Shown here one piece after another: positions 7,906 through 17,131 of a stretch of 21,771 bases of DNA. The stretch covers positions 1 through 21,771 of the forward strand of contig CAJMRP010000020.1 in NCBI GenBank assembly GCA_905215765.1. The letters run 5' to 3'. Position numbers and translations under genes: made by a program. The notes below the pieces were generated by a model. It was not told the DNA's origin. It saw only the letters and a list, made by a program, of their open reading frames with translations, and made no database searches. The first letter of the stretch is position 1. Every line of letters begins with the position of its first letter. The DNA is from an uncultured bacterium. GTDB lineage: Bacteria; Actinomycetota; Coriobacteriia; Coriobacteriales; Coriobacteriaceae.

Positions 7906-9390
7906 CTAATCCCTCAGCCACTTGGCAGCATTGGGATGGTCGTCGCAAAAGTACTTCTTGGCGCGGAAGGGGCGCATACCGGTCACCTTGACCAGGCAAT
8001 CGGTGCGAGGCATAAGCCCCACCTCGCCTGGGGTCATCACGCAACCGCGCACATCTACGGCAGTGCGCTCGGCACCCACGTACTTGGTGCCCAAAACCGA
8101 CTCGCCACACAGTTCGCTTATGTAATTCTGCGTTGCGATGTTGCTGCCGCCGCCCATATAGACCAAACTATCGCAGTTATCGAGGATGGTCAGCGCCGTG
8201 GATTTGCCGTACACGACATCGAGCTGGCTCAGCGATTGCGCACACATCAAAAAGCTAATGCCGCGACTTCGCACGGTCGCAATGCTGCGCTCAAAATCGG
8301 GGATGCGACCCACATTGGGAAACTCATCGAGCACAAACTGCACGCGACGCTGCAAATGGCCGCTGGGGCTGGCATCGGCGCGGCGCTGGGCAAGGTTAAA
8401 CAGCTGCTTAAGGGCAACGTTCGCAAGCCATGCATTAGCCGAATCGTTGTCGCTCACCTTAAGATCGATTACGCGCTTGCCCTCGTCAATACGATCAAGA
8501 CGCATCTCGTCATTCTCAAAAACGCGCATGAGCTGAGGCGTCTTAAGCCGCGAGATAGTTGCATTGAGCGTGATCAGAATACTCTTAAGCGTCCTATCTG
8601 CCGCACCTCGAAAATCGCGATACTGCTCAACGCCATACAGATCAGCGTTCTCCGCACCAAACTTATCGAGAAACTCCCTGGACTCCACCTCTTCTACAAG
8701 GTAGTCCAACGGGAATCGCCCCTCACCATCTCCCGTAACCTTGATGAGCGCAGCCAGTTTAAAGACGTTGTTCATCTTAAGGTAGCGGCGCAGAGCATTG
8801 GGGTCCTCGCCCGGCGCAAGGGTGCCGGCAAGACACTCCAGGAGATACAGGATTCCAACAATTGCTCGAAGCAGCAGATCGTTTGCGTTATCCCAGAACG
8901 GATCATACCTACGGCTACGACCGTCAGGATCGACCCCCTCCATGATTGCCGCCACTGTGGTGGGGATATCCTCGACATCCATCACGTAACGCAGAGGGTC
9001 GTATCCGGCCGACTGCTCGGGATTAACAGTATCGAGAACCGTTACCTCGTAGCCGTCCTCTTCAAAGCCTTTCCCCGTACGGCGCAGCAGCTCACCCTTG
9101 GTGTCTGTGACCACATAACAGCATTCGTGGTGATTGAGCAGGTTGGGCAAAATGAAACTCGCCGTTTTGCCGCTGCCGGTACCCCCAAAGGCAAAGACGT
9201 TGTTGGACACACTCGTCTCCCAATGCTTGTCGTCCTCGTAGAACGCCACTGTGGCACCCTGCGCCAGGATCACATCGCGCTGCTCATCGCCAGACGACAG
9301 CGCTTGCATCTCCTCCTTAGTCGCCCACTTCTTGGTCTGATACTCCGTTTGCTGCGCGGCCTCGTAGCCGTACATCTTGATGACTGGCAT
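7906..9390 (-). CDS. VirD4/TraG-type coupling-protein ATPase without a membrane domain
   Basis: This is a 494-residue P-loop ATPase of the type IV coupling-protein class, which normally brings DNA-protein substrates to a secretion channel. Walker A is FGGTGSGKTASFILPNLL (Lys75) and Walker B is VQFVLDEFPNVG (Asp355, Glu356). Family-typical stretches are VVTDTKGELL, RYDPFWDNANDLLL, IPDFERSIATVRSRGISF and CAQSLSQLDVVY. The start at 9390 is chosen for AAAGGGG 8 bases upstream; an earlier ATG at 9459 has no clear site. The usual N-terminal pair of transmembrane helices is absent: the 65 residues before Walker A are polar. No relaxase, VirB4 or channel gene is in the window. It is either a cut-down conjugation gene or a soluble relative with another role. 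Confidence 0.9.
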   Translation of the reverse strand: MPVIKMYGYEAAQQTEYQTKKWATKEEMQALSSGDEQRDVILAQGATVAFYEDDKHWETSVSNNVFAFGGTGSGKTASFILPNLLNHHECCYVVTDTKGELLRRTGKGFEEDGYEVTVLDTVNPEQSAGYDPLRYVMDVEDIPTTVAAIMEGVDPDGRSRRYDPFWDNANDLLLRAIVGILYLLECLAGTLAPGEDPNALRRYLKMNNVFKLAALIKVTGDGEGRFPLDYLVEEVESREFLDKFGAENADLYGVEQYRDFRGAADRTLKSILITLNATISRLKTPQLMRVFENDEMRLDRIDEGKRVIDLKVSDNDSANAWLANVALKQLFNLAQRRADASPSGHLQRRVQFVLDEFPNVGRIPDFERSIATVRSRGISFLMCAQSLSQLDVVYGKSTALTILDNCDSLVYMGGGSNIATQNYISELCGESVLGTKYVGAERTAVDVRGCVMTPGEVGLMPRTDCLVKVTGMRPFRAKKYFCDDHPNAAKWLRD

Positions 9391-9427
9391 GGCGTGACCC
9401 CTTTCTTGTCCGTAGTGTTGGTGGTTG

Positions 9428-10345
9428 TTAGGCAATGCGATCGACACCGTCGCCCTCATTGAGCTGTGCCGAGTGCGGCGACTTGGTCGCGTGGCCGATC
9501 AGACGCTCGGCCTGCGCTAGATAACTCTCGCGAGCAGCAGTTGAGACCGTTGTGTCTCCCAGGTACGCAAGCAGTGCATGGATCATCAGCTCGTCAAGCA
9601 GGTCGTAATCTTTATGATGCTTGATATTGAGGAGATAGCGATTTTCGAGTCCGTGTACTTTGTTGGTCAAATTGATTTCCATCTTTTCCTCCATGTAATA
9701 AAAAGTGTGTCGTTCGTCCAAAAGTGCCTCAAACGGACGTTTGACGCATAGCTCAAAGTTGAAACGCGGACTCGTATCGAACACGCGTCGTTGCACCTTG
9801 AGGTAGCGCTTGTAAAACATGACGGCATCATCTTCATCCGCCGTAAAGCCACGCGATCCATCGCGGTGCAGCCGGTCGCATGGCTTTCTGCCGTCGGTAT
9901 AGCGTACGAAGAAGGACGGGATATAGGCACCCTGCTTGGTGCTGTACTTCATCCCTGTCGCAACTTCCTCGAACAAGAGAACGCCAGCCGATTTGAAGCC
10001 CACAGTACGCCCGTGCCTAAACATGCTCACTACAGTCGCCACGCTTTCCATGCGACTATCGCGCGGGGGGAAATACAGTGGCAGCAAAGCGAGTGTCGCG
10101 GCAGTCAAAAGTTCGCGGGCCCCGTGTACATCGGCTCGATACTGCTCGGGCACCAGCCCGGGAATATCGGGCGAGCGCTCTTCCAGCACGCCAACGAGCG
10201 ATTTAGCTAGGCGCTCGACGTTCTTCTCGCCGCAGTACGGACACGGAAGTAGCAGCTCTGCCTTCCTGTTCACTTCGCACATACCACGGAGATCCTCGTC
10301 GATCGCACTGAGGAGTGCCTCGTAGATACTGTCCCGTTTCTTCAT
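9428..10345 (-). CDS. Hypothetical protein with a CPYC motif, first gene of the T4CP/ClpP cluster
   Basis: This 305-residue protein matches no family I can name. Near the N-terminus CPYCGEKN (Cys35, Cys38) looks like half of a zinc ribbon; the second Cys pair is not obvious, so metal binding is uncertain. The rest is mixed helical with no membrane segment or known catalytic motif. A region with FRHGRTVGFKSAGVLLFEE and SFFVRYTDGRKP looks globular. The ATG at 10345 has AGAAAGAAG upstream. The gene ends 37 bases before the start of the TraG-like ATPase on the same strand, which suggests one transcript and a linked role, perhaps as a substrate adaptor. The 289 bases upstream separate it from a divergent gene, so the cluster promoter should be there. 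Confidence 0.75.
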   Translation of the reverse strand: MKKRDSIYEALLSAIDEDLRGMCEVNRKAELLLPCPYCGEKNVERLAKSLVGVLEERSPDIPGLVPEQYRADVHGARELLTAATLALLPLYFPPRDSRMESVATVVSMFRHGRTVGFKSAGVLLFEEVATGMKYSTKQGAYIPSFFVRYTDGRKPCDRLHRDGSRGFTADEDDAVMFYKRYLKVQRRVFDTSPRFNFELCVKRPFEALLDERHTFYYMEEKMEINLTNKVHGLENRYLLNIKHHKDYDLLDELMIHALLAYLGDTTVSTAARESYLAQAERLIGHATKSPHSAQLNEGDGVDRIA

Positions 10346-10634
10346 GAATGCTTCTTTCTATCCGGTTGCAGATGTTTGTCGATTAGTTTGTTCTAAGTTT
10401 TAGAATGCTCTGACGGTAGAGCGATGATTGTCGGTCTAGCCTGTAGTTTCATAAGCGAAATCGTCCTGTTCGATAGCATTGTTTGTCTAAAGACTGTATA
10501 GCGGTTGCATCGAGCAGTCGGTATTGAGTTGGTTTTGGATTGATTCGAGAATAGCATATCGTGCTGTTCTCGTCATTAGAAATTTTCAAATTTTTCTGCT
10601 AATATAAACCCACTAAGAAGAAAGGGCTCTATAC
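10346..10634. promoter_or_regulatory. AT-rich divergent intergenic region
   Basis: This 289-base gap separates two divergent genes and is much AT-richer than either. A TAATAT about 30 bases before the ATG at 10635 could be a -10 box for the plus-strand gene, and AAAGGG serves as its ribosome site. I see no convincing -35 box, no clear long inverted repeat and no small gene in it. It should hold both promoters. Confidence 0.4.
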
Positions 10635-12074
10635 ATGCGTGAAACTACATCATCATTGCCACGCCTCACTGCCGCCGCCCTCTCGCGCGCGCTTAACCTG
10701 GAACAAGACAGCCGTCTGCTCACCGTACGTCTACCTGGCGCCGTGGATGCCGAAGATCTCGCTAAGTGCTTTACCCTAAACGGTAACGGCGTGCCCAATA
10801 TTTGTGAGCTTGAGCCTGGTGAGCGAGACGCAAACGGCAACGACCCCGCACCAGTGTTCATCGACGCCGCAACTTGTGCTCGCAAACGCTTTCGCGAAAT
10901 CAACAGCGCATGCGAGGCGCTCATTAATGAACTAGAGCCTGGTTATCTGGGCTTTTGCGACTGGGAGGCTTATCTCTGGTGCCTATACGCACTAGCCCTC
11001 TCCAGTCGAACACGAGCTGCCGTGCTACTGCCGCTCGGATTATTGGACGATGCCGAGCAGGCGCGCACGATTCTGTTGCGTGAGGGGCTGATCGAATGCG
11101 TCCTATACCCGTCACTCACCGAGCCGAGGGCAAACTGCATGTGCGCGCTAGTCGTGCTATCAACGGGCAATCGCACCGTTTCGTTCCATAACGCCGTGGA
11201 GCATTTGCCTCGTTTTCGTTTTCCCGACGAGATTAACTACCCCGACCTTTCTCTGGCCTTCTCCGCTAACTGGAGTAGCGTTGAGTTTGACTCGGACAAA
11301 ACGCTGGATATCCACACCACCGCAGTTGAAACGCGCAAGCTGCTGCAGCATCATGCGGCGCTCTCTAAAGGCAGAGTCGAGCTCATCGCCGTCGCCCAAA
11401 ACTACAGCGCGACGCTTGGTGACAGCTTTATGCGCGTGGTGCCGTTTATGCCCCGAGACAGCACCACCTCGAACGACATCGACGCAGTCGAGGTGCGCCG
11501 CATTTCATCTCAGGACTTCCGCAACGGTTATCTGCTGCCCCGAGATGTTGTCGAAGGTGCCTCGGAGCCCGATTCGGAACCCGTAAAGGTAAATCCAAGC
11601 ATCTTGGAGCGCTACGAGCTTCACCCGGGCGACATCATCATGCCTCGCATGCTCGGCCGCTATGGCGCATCCAACCTACTTGTGGTTGGCGTTGACGACG
11701 CAAAGCAGCATCTGGTCGCCTCACATAACACCACCGCTATTCGCCCGGCGGTTCCAACCATGACCGACGAGGAGCGCATGGTGTATTCGGAAATGGTCGC
11801 GGCGTACCTCACCGATGGCCATGGATCCAAGGTTATGCGAGTGCTGTCCGAGAACCAATACACCCGCGCCGTCCGCCCCTCCGACCTGCTCGAGATCGAA
11901 GTCCCGCCGGCGCTCGACCCGCGTACGCGCGAGTACAGCGAATCCATCAAGCGCTTTGCCGAGGTCGTAAGGGCAAAAAAGCAAGCCGAGATCTCGGTTG
12001 CTCAAGCTCAACGCAACCTCAAGGCTGCAAATAAGGCGGTCGCCGAGGCGCTCAAACAAGCCGACCAGCAATAA
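10635..12074 (+). CDS. Methylase/HsdS-like fusion lacking methyltransferase catalytic motifs
   Basis: This 479-residue protein looks like the C-terminal half of a fused HsdM-HsdS polypeptide. Residues 100-190 (RTRAAVLLPLGLLDDAEQAR, then LIECVLYPSL and ALVVLSTGNRTVSF) follow the pattern of the strand-helix units after the catalytic loop of N6-adenine methylases. Residues 285-425 look like an HsdS target-recognition domain: VRRISSQDFRNGYLLP, YELHPGDIIMPRMLGRYG, HLVASHNTTAIRP. The last 45 residues are an Ala/Lys/Gln-rich coiled coil. There is no SAM motif I and no DPPY/NPPF, so it should not methylate by itself. No partner HsdM or HsdR lies nearby. It may be a DNA-binding specificity factor, or a remnant stabilised in another role. 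It is transcribed away from the TraG-like cluster. Confidence 0.7.
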   Translation: MRETTSSLPRLTAAALSRALNLEQDSRLLTVRLPGAVDAEDLAKCFTLNGNGVPNICELEPGERDANGNDPAPVFIDAATCARKRFREINSACEALINELEPGYLGFCDWEAYLWCLYALALSSRTRAAVLLPLGLLDDAEQARTILLREGLIECVLYPSLTEPRANCMCALVVLSTGNRTVSFHNAVEHLPRFRFPDEINYPDLSLAFSANWSSVEFDSDKTLDIHTTAVETRKLLQHHAALSKGRVELIAVAQNYSATLGDSFMRVVPFMPRDSTTSNDIDAVEVRRISSQDFRNGYLLPRDVVEGASEPDSEPVKVNPSILERYELHPGDIIMPRMLGRYGASNLLVVGVDDAKQHLVASHNTTAIRPAVPTMTDEERMVYSEMVAAYLTDGHGSKVMRVLSENQYTRAVRPSDLLEIEVPPALDPRTREYSESIKRFAEVVRAKKQAEISVAQAQRNLKAANKAVAEALKQADQQ

Positions 12075-12093
12075 TCGTCAACGACAGCGTCCC

Positions 12094-12128
12094 AACCCGG
12101 TAGCAGGACCAGCTCCTGCCGCCGGGTT
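12094..12128. terminator. Hairpin between convergent genes
   Basis: AACCCGG (12094-12100) pairs with CCGGGTT (12122-12128), and inside it GCAGGA pairs with TCCTGC. It lies between the stop at 12074 on the plus strand and the stop at 12131 on the minus strand, so it can serve both. There is no marked T-run. Confidence 0.55.
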
Positions 12129-12130
12129 AG

Positions 12131-13030
12131 TTATCTGGGCTGCTCCCATCTCATGGTTTGATGATTCCATTTGCACACATTCATCGAATGGTCAAAGCAT
12201 GGCGCATATAACCGATTGACGACCTCTTCCGCCCCGGCAATATTCCCCGCGAGTTCAAACACTCCCGCCTGCCTCGCCATCTTTGCGTACTGCGCAGAGC
12301 CATTTTGCTTCCACCAAAGAGGCGCTACGAACTCTTTCGGCATTGTTATCTTGCGAGCAGACGCTTCTTTCTCAACTCTCTCAGCAAGCGTTGCCCCATC
12401 GACGGAGCAAGTTTTCGCGTACACCAAGATGTCGACTATATCCTTGATTCGCGAAGAGGCGCGACCCTCGTGTATCTCTATCATTGCGAGCAATTTATCT
12501 GCAAGGGCGCTCTCCACTCGGCATACACGATAGCCGCAGACTGGGAGCCCCTCGATATTCAAACGATCGATCGGCGCAAGAACCTCAGGCTCAAGTCCCC
12601 GCACTTCATCAATTACCAAGTCAATTGAAATTGGCTGTAGCTTCTTGGTTCCCATAAAGGGGGTGAACCACACCTTCGCACCGCACCGATACTCATCTTC
12701 TTCTTTGATCTGCTCTGCACGATCAAAGACAAACGAAACGAAATCCTCCAGATCAATCGAAGCCGCCTGCACCAGATCGGCAATAGCCTCTTCGAGACTT
12801 TCCCCTTGAGCAACCAAGTCAATATCTCTTGTGACACGTGCATCGAGTGTTCGCGCCAGGACGCTTTGGCCGCCCTTGAGCACAAAGCGGCCGTCATCTT
12901 CTGAAAAAACGCGACATAGGAAGCGATGAAAGTAGAAACCGACGATCGCCCGATTAGTATCCATCGGCGATTCTCTTGCGGCATCCCTAACAGCCATCTC
13001 CAATGCGGCAGGCGTTTTGTACTTCACCAT
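12131..13030 (-). CDS. abiEii: AbiEii/AbiGii-type nucleotidyltransferase toxin
   Basis: This is the toxin of a type IV toxin-antitoxin pair, from the family of nucleotidyltransferases linked to phage abortive infection. RFVLKGGQSVLART followed by RVTRDIDLV gives the nucleotidyltransferase core (Gly53-Gly54, Asp69, Asp71). SALADKLLAMIEIHEG and RIKDIVDILVYAK are the conserved helical motifs of DUF1814/AbiEii proteins. At 299 residues it is of usual length, with all landmarks intact. GGAGG lies close before the ATG at 13030. It follows the antitoxin gene by 15 bases in the expected antitoxin-toxin order and ends at a hairpin shared with the convergent methylase-like gene. The family modifies tRNA ends or related substrates; the substrate here is not known. 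Confidence 0.92.
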   Translation of the reverse strand: MVKYKTPAALEMAVRDAARESPMDTNRAIVGFYFHRFLCRVFSEDDGRFVLKGGQSVLARTLDARVTRDIDLVAQGESLEEAIADLVQAASIDLEDFVSFVFDRAEQIKEEDEYRCGAKVWFTPFMGTKKLQPISIDLVIDEVRGLEPEVLAPIDRLNIEGLPVCGYRVCRVESALADKLLAMIEIHEGRASSRIKDIVDILVYAKTCSVDGATLAERVEKEASARKITMPKEFVAPLWWKQNGSAQYAKMARQAGVFELAGNIAGAEEVVNRLYAPCFDHSMNVCKWNHQTMRWEQPR

Positions 13031-13045
13031 GTCCTCCGTTTCGCA

Positions 13046-13669
13046 TTACCCGTCCAGTACCATCAGCAAAGGCCTCATTAGCTCGCGTCGTTTGGCGGTT
13101 TTAGAGTTCTCCTCTACAAGATCTTTCAGCCGCTGTATATCGAGCCCTCGCCCAAGCGCGTCGTTATAGGCATCGATAATTAATGAGGGGTCCTCGCAAT
13201 CGAGGCAAAGATCGACAAGCGTGCGCTCGGGTTTAGTTATCGGCAGACCGTCGAGCCAAACGATGTCCTGCTCAGCAATCTCGCGCTTTGCAAAAGAAAG
13301 GGATTCGTTTCTCGTATTGATGCGCATGGGCGCGGTCATCCTGTAGGGGGACAGATGGAAATCGCCCATTTGCTGTAGGCTCGCCGCAGTCGTACCGCTC
13401 ACTGCAATGCCGTCCCACTGGCGTTTTCTCTCCCACGCGCAAAGGGAGGGATTGGTGAGCTTCCAAAAAGCGTTGAGCTCGTCAGTGTCTCGGCGCTGTG
13501 TTCCAGACATCCGGTAGGCGCCGTGGCATATCCGTTCAAGACGCCCTGCGCGACATGAGTGTGCCAGTGCATCTCGAGAGATGTCCATGCGAGCCGCCTG
13601 GGCTGTGGTAAACACACCCTCACTCTCGGAAAGCTCGCTTATCGCCGCTATGTTGCTAAAGTACTTCAT
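13046..13669 (-). CDS. abiEi: AbiEi-type antitoxin and autorepressor
   Basis: This 207-residue protein has the AbiEi layout. An N-terminal winged helix (about residues 8-55: SESEGVFTTAQAARMDISRD, then AGRLERICHGAYRM) is followed by the AbiEi antitoxin domain with TKPERTLVDLC and a helical C-terminus. In this family the antitoxin counters the toxin and represses its own operon by binding inverted repeats. I chose ATG 13669 rather than the in-frame ATG at 13693 because the upper one lies inside the predicted promoter, between the -35 and -10 boxes. The lower one falls exactly where transcription should begin. No ribosome-binding site precedes either, in agreement with a leaderless message. Confidence 0.9.
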   Translation of the reverse strand: MKYFSNIAAISELSESEGVFTTAQAARMDISRDALAHSCRAGRLERICHGAYRMSGTQRRDTDELNAFWKLTNPSLCAWERKRQWDGIAVSGTTAASLQQMGDFHLSPYRMTAPMRINTRNESLSFAKREIAEQDIVWLDGLPITKPERTLVDLCLDCEDPSLIIDAYNDALGRGLDIQRLKDLVEENSKTAKRRELMRPLLMVLDG

Positions 13670-13704
13670 GTTGCAATTGTAGGATATTTTCATACTTTTG
13701 CAAC
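13669..13704 (-). promoter_or_regulatory. abiE promoter inside an operator-like inverted repeat
   Basis: On the minus strand TTGCAA (13703-13698) and TACAAT (13681-13676) are separated by 16 bases, a good sigma-70-type promoter. Six bases later comes the ATG, at the expected +1. GTTGCAA (13698-13704) and TTGCAAC (13670-13676) form a 7-bp inverted repeat that covers the -35 box on one side and the end of the -10 box and start site on the other. This fits autorepression by AbiEi. Confidence 0.65.
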
Positions 13705-13787
13705 GTGATTCTGATTCGTATGAATCGTTCGCCCTGTTTATCCCATTTCTGTCACCACTTTGCTACCGGCACCCCATCCTCTGCTAT

Positions 13788-13969
13788 CGAGGTCTAATAC
13801 TTTTCCGCGAAGTGAACGTCTGTTTTTGGACCCCTGAAGCATCCACATTTTTCGTCGGCAAAATCGCAGGATTCTGGCAGTAAAACCGCAGGAAACGGCG
13901 CACTCAAAGTGTCGATGTTTCGGGAGTCCGATTTCACTCGTTCACTTCACGGAAAAGTATTAAACCTCG
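13788..13969. repeat. Long palindromic repeat, copy A
   Basis: Outer arms of 31 bases (13788-13818 and 13939-13969) are inverted copies with two mismatches. Pairing continues imperfectly inwards through the segments around 13827-13850 and 13907-13930 (GGACCCCTGAAGCATCC and its partner). The centre carries two GCAGG-containing motifs. The same element occurs in the same orientation at 16852-17039. No protein is encoded. It may be a MITE-like or structured-RNA element. Confidence 0.75.
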
Positions 13970-14235
13970 CTGTCGGCCGCCCCAAAGACCTGTCCTTCCC
14001 TTCCCCACGCCACGCAAAACCGGCCTTCCCCTTGCCTGCGCGCCCCGCGTCACGCGCTTCGCCGCCCAAAAACTCATCCAACATTAATCTTGGCTCAAGA
14101 ATCGCTTAATCTATAACCTGCACTATAGAGTTCGACCAAGGGCGGGGCGGCGCCGCGCAACGCAGGCCGCCGAACGCATCGCTCGCGCCCGGGCAGATCG
14201 CCCGGCGTCGCGCCCATCGAACGAAAGGACAGGTC
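13970..14235 (+). promoter_or_regulatory. Leader region of the DUF4342/two-component operon
   Basis: No gene is seen here. TTGGCT (14090-14095) and TATAAC (14112-14117), 16 bases apart, make a plausible promoter. The GC-rich leader after it contains a hairpin CCGGGC/GCCCGG (14189-14205) and ends with AAAGGA 8 bases before the ATG at 14236. Confidence 0.45.
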
Positions 14236-14778
14236 ATGGACGACCTCGAAAAAGTTGAAACCATCCGCACCAAGTGCAACGTGAGCTACACCGACGCCAA
14301 GGCAGCACTCGATGCCGCCGACGGCAACGTCCTTGATGCCATCATTTGGCTCGAGTCGCAGGGCAAGACCCAGACCACGTCAGCGCACGCCGCCACCGAA
14401 TCCACGCCGGTCGACGAGCCCTCGGCCGAGATGGTCGCCGCACAGGCCGCCTACGAGAAGTCGAGCGAAAAGACCGATTTCTCCAAGAAGATGGACAGCG
14501 TGTGGGAGTACCTCAAAAAGCTCTTCCGCCTGAGCCTGGACACCAAGTTTATCGCCACGCGCCGCGATGCGATAATCCTCAACATTCCCATCCTGATCCC
14601 CATCGTCGCCCTGTTTGCCTGGGGCGCCACGATTTGGCTGATGCTGCTTGGCCTGTTCTTTGGCATGCGCTACCGCATCGACAGCGACGGCGACGTGCCT
14701 GGCAGCATCAACAACCTGATGGATCACGCCGCCGATGCCGCGGACGGCATCAAACAAAATCTGAACGACGACAAGTAA
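14236..14778 (+). CDS. UBA/TS-N and DUF4342 membrane protein
   Basis: Residues 4-42 (VETIRTKCNVSYTDAKAALD then GNVLDAIIWLE) form a UBA/TS-N-like three-helix domain, as in elongation factor Ts. A disordered Ala/Thr/Pro-rich linker follows, then an amphipathic segment and a long hydrophobic stretch (about 112-143) that should cross or enter the membrane. This is the layout of DUF4342 proteins. The C-terminal 35 residues are acidic and polar. The function is unknown. It is 18 bases upstream of the response regulator on the same strand, so it probably shares the operon and may act in the same envelope response. The ATG has AAAGGA at 8 bases. Confidence 0.85.
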   Translation: MDDLEKVETIRTKCNVSYTDAKAALDAADGNVLDAIIWLESQGKTQTTSAHAATESTPVDEPSAEMVAAQAAYEKSSEKTDFSKKMDSVWEYLKKLFRLSLDTKFIATRRDAIILNIPILIPIVALFAWGATIWLMLLGLFFGMRYRIDSDGDVPGSINNLMDHAADAADGIKQNLNDDK

Positions 14779-14796
14779 TCACAGACGGGGGCACGC

Positions 14797-15541
<745 letters not shown>

Positions 15542-15558
<17 letters not shown>

Positions 15559-16837
15559 CGCCGAGACCAAGCGCGTCACCTCCATCGCCCGTGCCATCAA
15601 CTGGAGCTACATGTGGCGCCGCTTGGTGAGCTACGTCTGGCTCGATCTGTTGCTGGTGGTGATTGCGGCGGCGATCCTCGTCTATGGATACAACCAGACG
15701 CTACCCGACGGCGCGTTTACCGCAGGATGGATTCCAGGCGCCACCGTTCACGGCATGTCGCTGACGCCCGCGCGCAGCTGGGCCCTGACAACGCTCACCT
15801 ATACCGTCGAGCTTGCGCGTACCACCAAGACCTTCCCCCTCGCACAGGACCTCGTCGCGCTATGGCCTCTCTACCTTGTCGTTGTGGGTTGGCAGGTCAT
15901 CAGCGTGCTCAACATGCTCGGCGGCGCCCGCCGCGTGCGCCGCACCATGGCACCACTCAACGACCTGGCCTTACGCGTGGACGAGCTCGGCCGTATGCAG
16001 CTCTCCGGCGGCAAGATGGAAACGCTGGAGCAGGCCATCGAGCGCGCAAGCGTCGACTCGCCGAGCGTCACCACCGGCGACGCCGACCTGGCGAGCATCG
16101 AGGTCGCGCTCAACCGCCTGCTGCGCCAGATGCAAGAGGCCAAGCTGCAGCAGATGCGCTTTGTCAACGATGCGAGTCACGAGCTGCGCACGCCCATCGC
16201 GGTGATTCAGGGCTACGTAAACATGCTCGATCGTTGGGGTAAGGACGACCCGGCCGTGCTGGCAGAGTCCATCGCCTCGCTCAAGGCCGAAAGCGAGCAC
16301 ATGCAGGAGCTCGTGGAACAACTGCTGTTTTTGGCACGCGGAGATGCCGGCCGCACCGTGCTGCGGCGCGTGAATACCAACCTGGCTGCACTGGTCGGCG
16401 AGGTGTGCGAGGAATCACAGATGATTGATGCCGGGCACACATATCGGCTGGCTTTTGACGCTGCGTTTGCCAGCGACCCGCGCTGCGACGCGTCCGTCGA
16501 TGTCGCGCTCGTGAAGCAGGCTCTGCGCGTGATCGTGCAAAACGCCGCTAAGTATTCGGACGCGGGAACGACCGTCACATTTGGCATAACACCCGATGCG
16601 GGCATGGGCACGATCGACATAAGTGTTGAGGACGAGGGTATCGGCATGAACCAGGAATCCGCAGCTCACGCGTTCGAGCGGTTCTACCGTGCCGACAACG
16701 CGCGCGATGCCGGCGCGCAGGGCTCGGGTCTGGGGCTCGCCATCGCCAAGTGGATCGTCGATAGCCACGGCGGCGTCATCGGCGTGACCTCGGTCGAGGG
16801 CGTCGGCAGCCGCTTTACGATTCGCCTGCCGCGGTAG
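15542..16837 (+). CDS. Sensor histidine kinase
   Basis: This 431-residue membrane kinase is the partner of the response regulator it overlaps. The start at 15542 (MSAARNAETK) is inferred from this overlap. Membrane helices lie at about 29-50 and 104-127, enclosing an outer domain of about 55 residues. A HAMP-like linker follows. The H-box is FVNDASHELRTPIAVI with His213; the ATPase part has the N-box IVQNAAKYS, G1 VEDEGIGM, F-box AFERFYRADN and G2 GSGLGLAIAKWIVDSHGG. All catalytic landmarks are present. The small outer domain points to a cue sensed at or within the membrane. The gene ends just before palindromic repeat copy B. Confidence 0.95.
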
Positions 16838-16851
16838 GGGCGCCTCTCACG

Positions 16852-17039
16852 AATCGAAGGTGAATGCTTTTCCGCGAAGTGAACGACCTATTTTGGACCC
16901 CCGAAGCATCCGCACTTTTTGGCGCCAAAATCGCAGGGAAAACCTGACAAAACCGCAGGAAACGGCGTCTCCAAAGCGTCGACGCTCCAGGGGTTCGATT
17001 TCACTCGTTCACTTCGCGGAAAGCCATTCACCTTCGATT
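16852..17039. repeat. Long palindromic repeat, copy B
   Basis: This is a direct-orientation copy of the element at 13788-13969. The inner arms share CCGCGAAGTGAACG, the GAAGCATCC segment and the AAACCGCAGGAAACGG centre with copy A. The outer 15 bases of each arm (AATCGAAGGTGAATG on the left) are unlike copy A but complementary to each other. It begins 14 bases after the kinase stop. Confidence 0.75.
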
Positions 17040-17071
17040 TACGGCAGCCCGTCAGTCACCCTCTCGGTATT

Positions 17072-17108
17072 AAAAATGGGGCAAGGCCACGCGCCTTACC
17101 CCATTTTT
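17072..17108. terminator. Bidirectional intrinsic terminator
   Basis: GGGGCAAGGC and GCCTTACCCC form the stem, with AAAAAT before it and ATTTTTT after it. It sits between the plus-strand kinase operon and the minus-strand IIB-VOC operon and can end both. Confidence 0.85.
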
Positions 17109-17131
17109 TGCTAACTAAAGCAGCTTGTGCG

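Noticed and set aside
7882..9462. Long open frame (526 codons) on the plus strand opposite the TraG-like gene
   Set aside because: It is exactly antisense to a gene with clear ATPase motifs, has no ribosome site and resembles no protein. GC-rich DNA often leaves the opposite strand open.
10635..12074. Active DNA methyltransferase or complete type I system
   Set aside because: No SAM motif I, no DPPY/NPPF and no HsdR or HsdM neighbour.
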